Shown piece by piece: positions 6,050 through 6,365 of a DNA stretch of 6,365 nucleotides. The position numbers and the translations under genes are program-made. Under the pieces are notes generated by a model. It was not told where the DNA came from, did not search any database, and saw only the letters and a program-made list of their open reading frames with translations. Position 1 is the stretch's first letter. Each line of letters begins with the position of its first letter. The DNA comes from JARRKU01 sp050288425. Lineage in GTDB: Bacteria > Desulfobacterota > Desulfobacteria > Desulfobacterales > Desulfosarcinaceae. Where the stretch lies: NCBI GenBank assembly GCA_050288425.1, contig JBNKDU010000156.1, positions 1-6,365 on the forward strand, given 5' to 3'.

Positions 6050-6365
6050 CTACGGCCGCATGTGTTCGGGCAGTACCGCCGCCGGGCCCCAGTCGTCGGG
6101 CAGGTTCTGGTCCGGGTCTTCCCCCAGCTTCTCCTTGAGTTTCTTGAGCCCGGGGCGGGCGAACCGGGGATGGCCCTCTTTGAGGGTTCGCCCGTTGATG
6201 GCCGCTTCGGAGCGCAGCCGGTGTCCCACGGTGCGTTCCAGCTGCCGGCCCAGCCAGAGCATGCGGTCCACGTCGTAGCCGTGTTCGATGCCCATCTCGT
6301 CCACCTGCACCAGCAGGTCCTCCATGCAGATCAGGCCGACGAAGCGGGGATCCTCGTAGTAGTAA
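6050..6365 (-). CDS. HMGL-like (HMG-CoA lyase / pyruvate carboxyltransferase family) enzyme, C-terminal part
   Basis: The reading frame is open to the right edge, so only the last 104 residues are present and the true start lies outside. The visible part resembles the C-terminal end of the HMGL TIM-barrel family, which makes or breaks C-C bonds on CoA or keto-acid substrates (HMG-CoA lyase, isopropylmalate and citramalate synthases). Diagnostic is CMEDLLVQVDEMGIEHGYDVDRMLWLGRQLE in two overlapping pieces: a MEDLLVQVDEMGIEHGYDVD segment, which matches the family's TEDVVYMLEGLGIETGVDLD type, then LWLGRQLERTVG and LRSEAAINGRT. About 45 further residues form a charged tail (KKLKEKLGEDPDQN) beyond the usual barrel. 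Catalytic metal ligands and the lyase cysteine loop lie upstream and cannot be checked, so the substrate is unknown. It sits 99 nt upstream of the XRE-cupin gene on the same strand and may be co-transcribed with, or regulated by, it. Confidence 0.7.
   Translation of the reverse strand, partial: YYYEDPRFVGLICMEDLLVQVDEMGIEHGYDVDRMLWLGRQLERTVGHRLRSEAAINGRTLKEGHPRFARPGLKKLKEKLGEDPDQNLPDDWGPAAVLPEHMRP

Overview
The window looks like a chromosomal piece of a Gram-negative, motile bacterium with GC-rich genes. Two Slp-family outer-membrane lipoproteins, an outer-membrane beta-barrel protein and the anti-sigma-28 factor FlgM point to a flagellated diderm. The overall style suggests a deltaproteobacterium (Desulfobacterota, for example the Desulfosarcina/Desulfococcus group). 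That placement is inference from gene style, not from a marker gene.

Layout. Bases 1-496 hold no convincing gene. They are more AT-rich than the rest and contain an inverted-repeat cluster built on GTCAAATCG/TCGTCGAA motifs. Four plus-strand genes follow: an omptin-like outer-membrane beta-barrel protein (497-1615), two tandem Slp-family lipoproteins (1761-2291 and 2329-2832, 37 nt apart and probably co-transcribed), and flgM (2935-3225). The first three encode envelope proteins. flgM has no other flagellar gene beside it here. A weak sigma-54-like -24/-12 element lies upstream of it.

A 148-nt imperfect inverted repeat (3312-3459), bounded on both sides by CTAG, sits between the plus-strand genes and the minus-strand genes. 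It looks like a MITE or other small non-autonomous element and may also act as a two-way terminator. Its right-hand CTAG provides the stop codon of the next gene.

Three minus-strand genes read toward it. Listed from the right edge: the 3' part of an HMG-CoA-lyase-like (HMGL/pyruvate carboxyltransferase family) enzyme (6050-6365, 5' end outside the window), an XRE-family HTH regulator with a C-terminal cupin domain (5288-5950), and a 553-residue protein (3456-5117). The C-terminal half of the last resembles the GalT / Ap4A phosphorylase branch of the HIT superfamily, with an altered active-site motif (SHQQIHQQ). The regulator and lyase-like gene may form a small catabolic locus in which the cupin senses a metabolite. 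The role of the GalT-like protein is unknown, and it is the least ordinary gene here.

No rRNA, tRNA, CRISPR array or intact transposase gene was seen.
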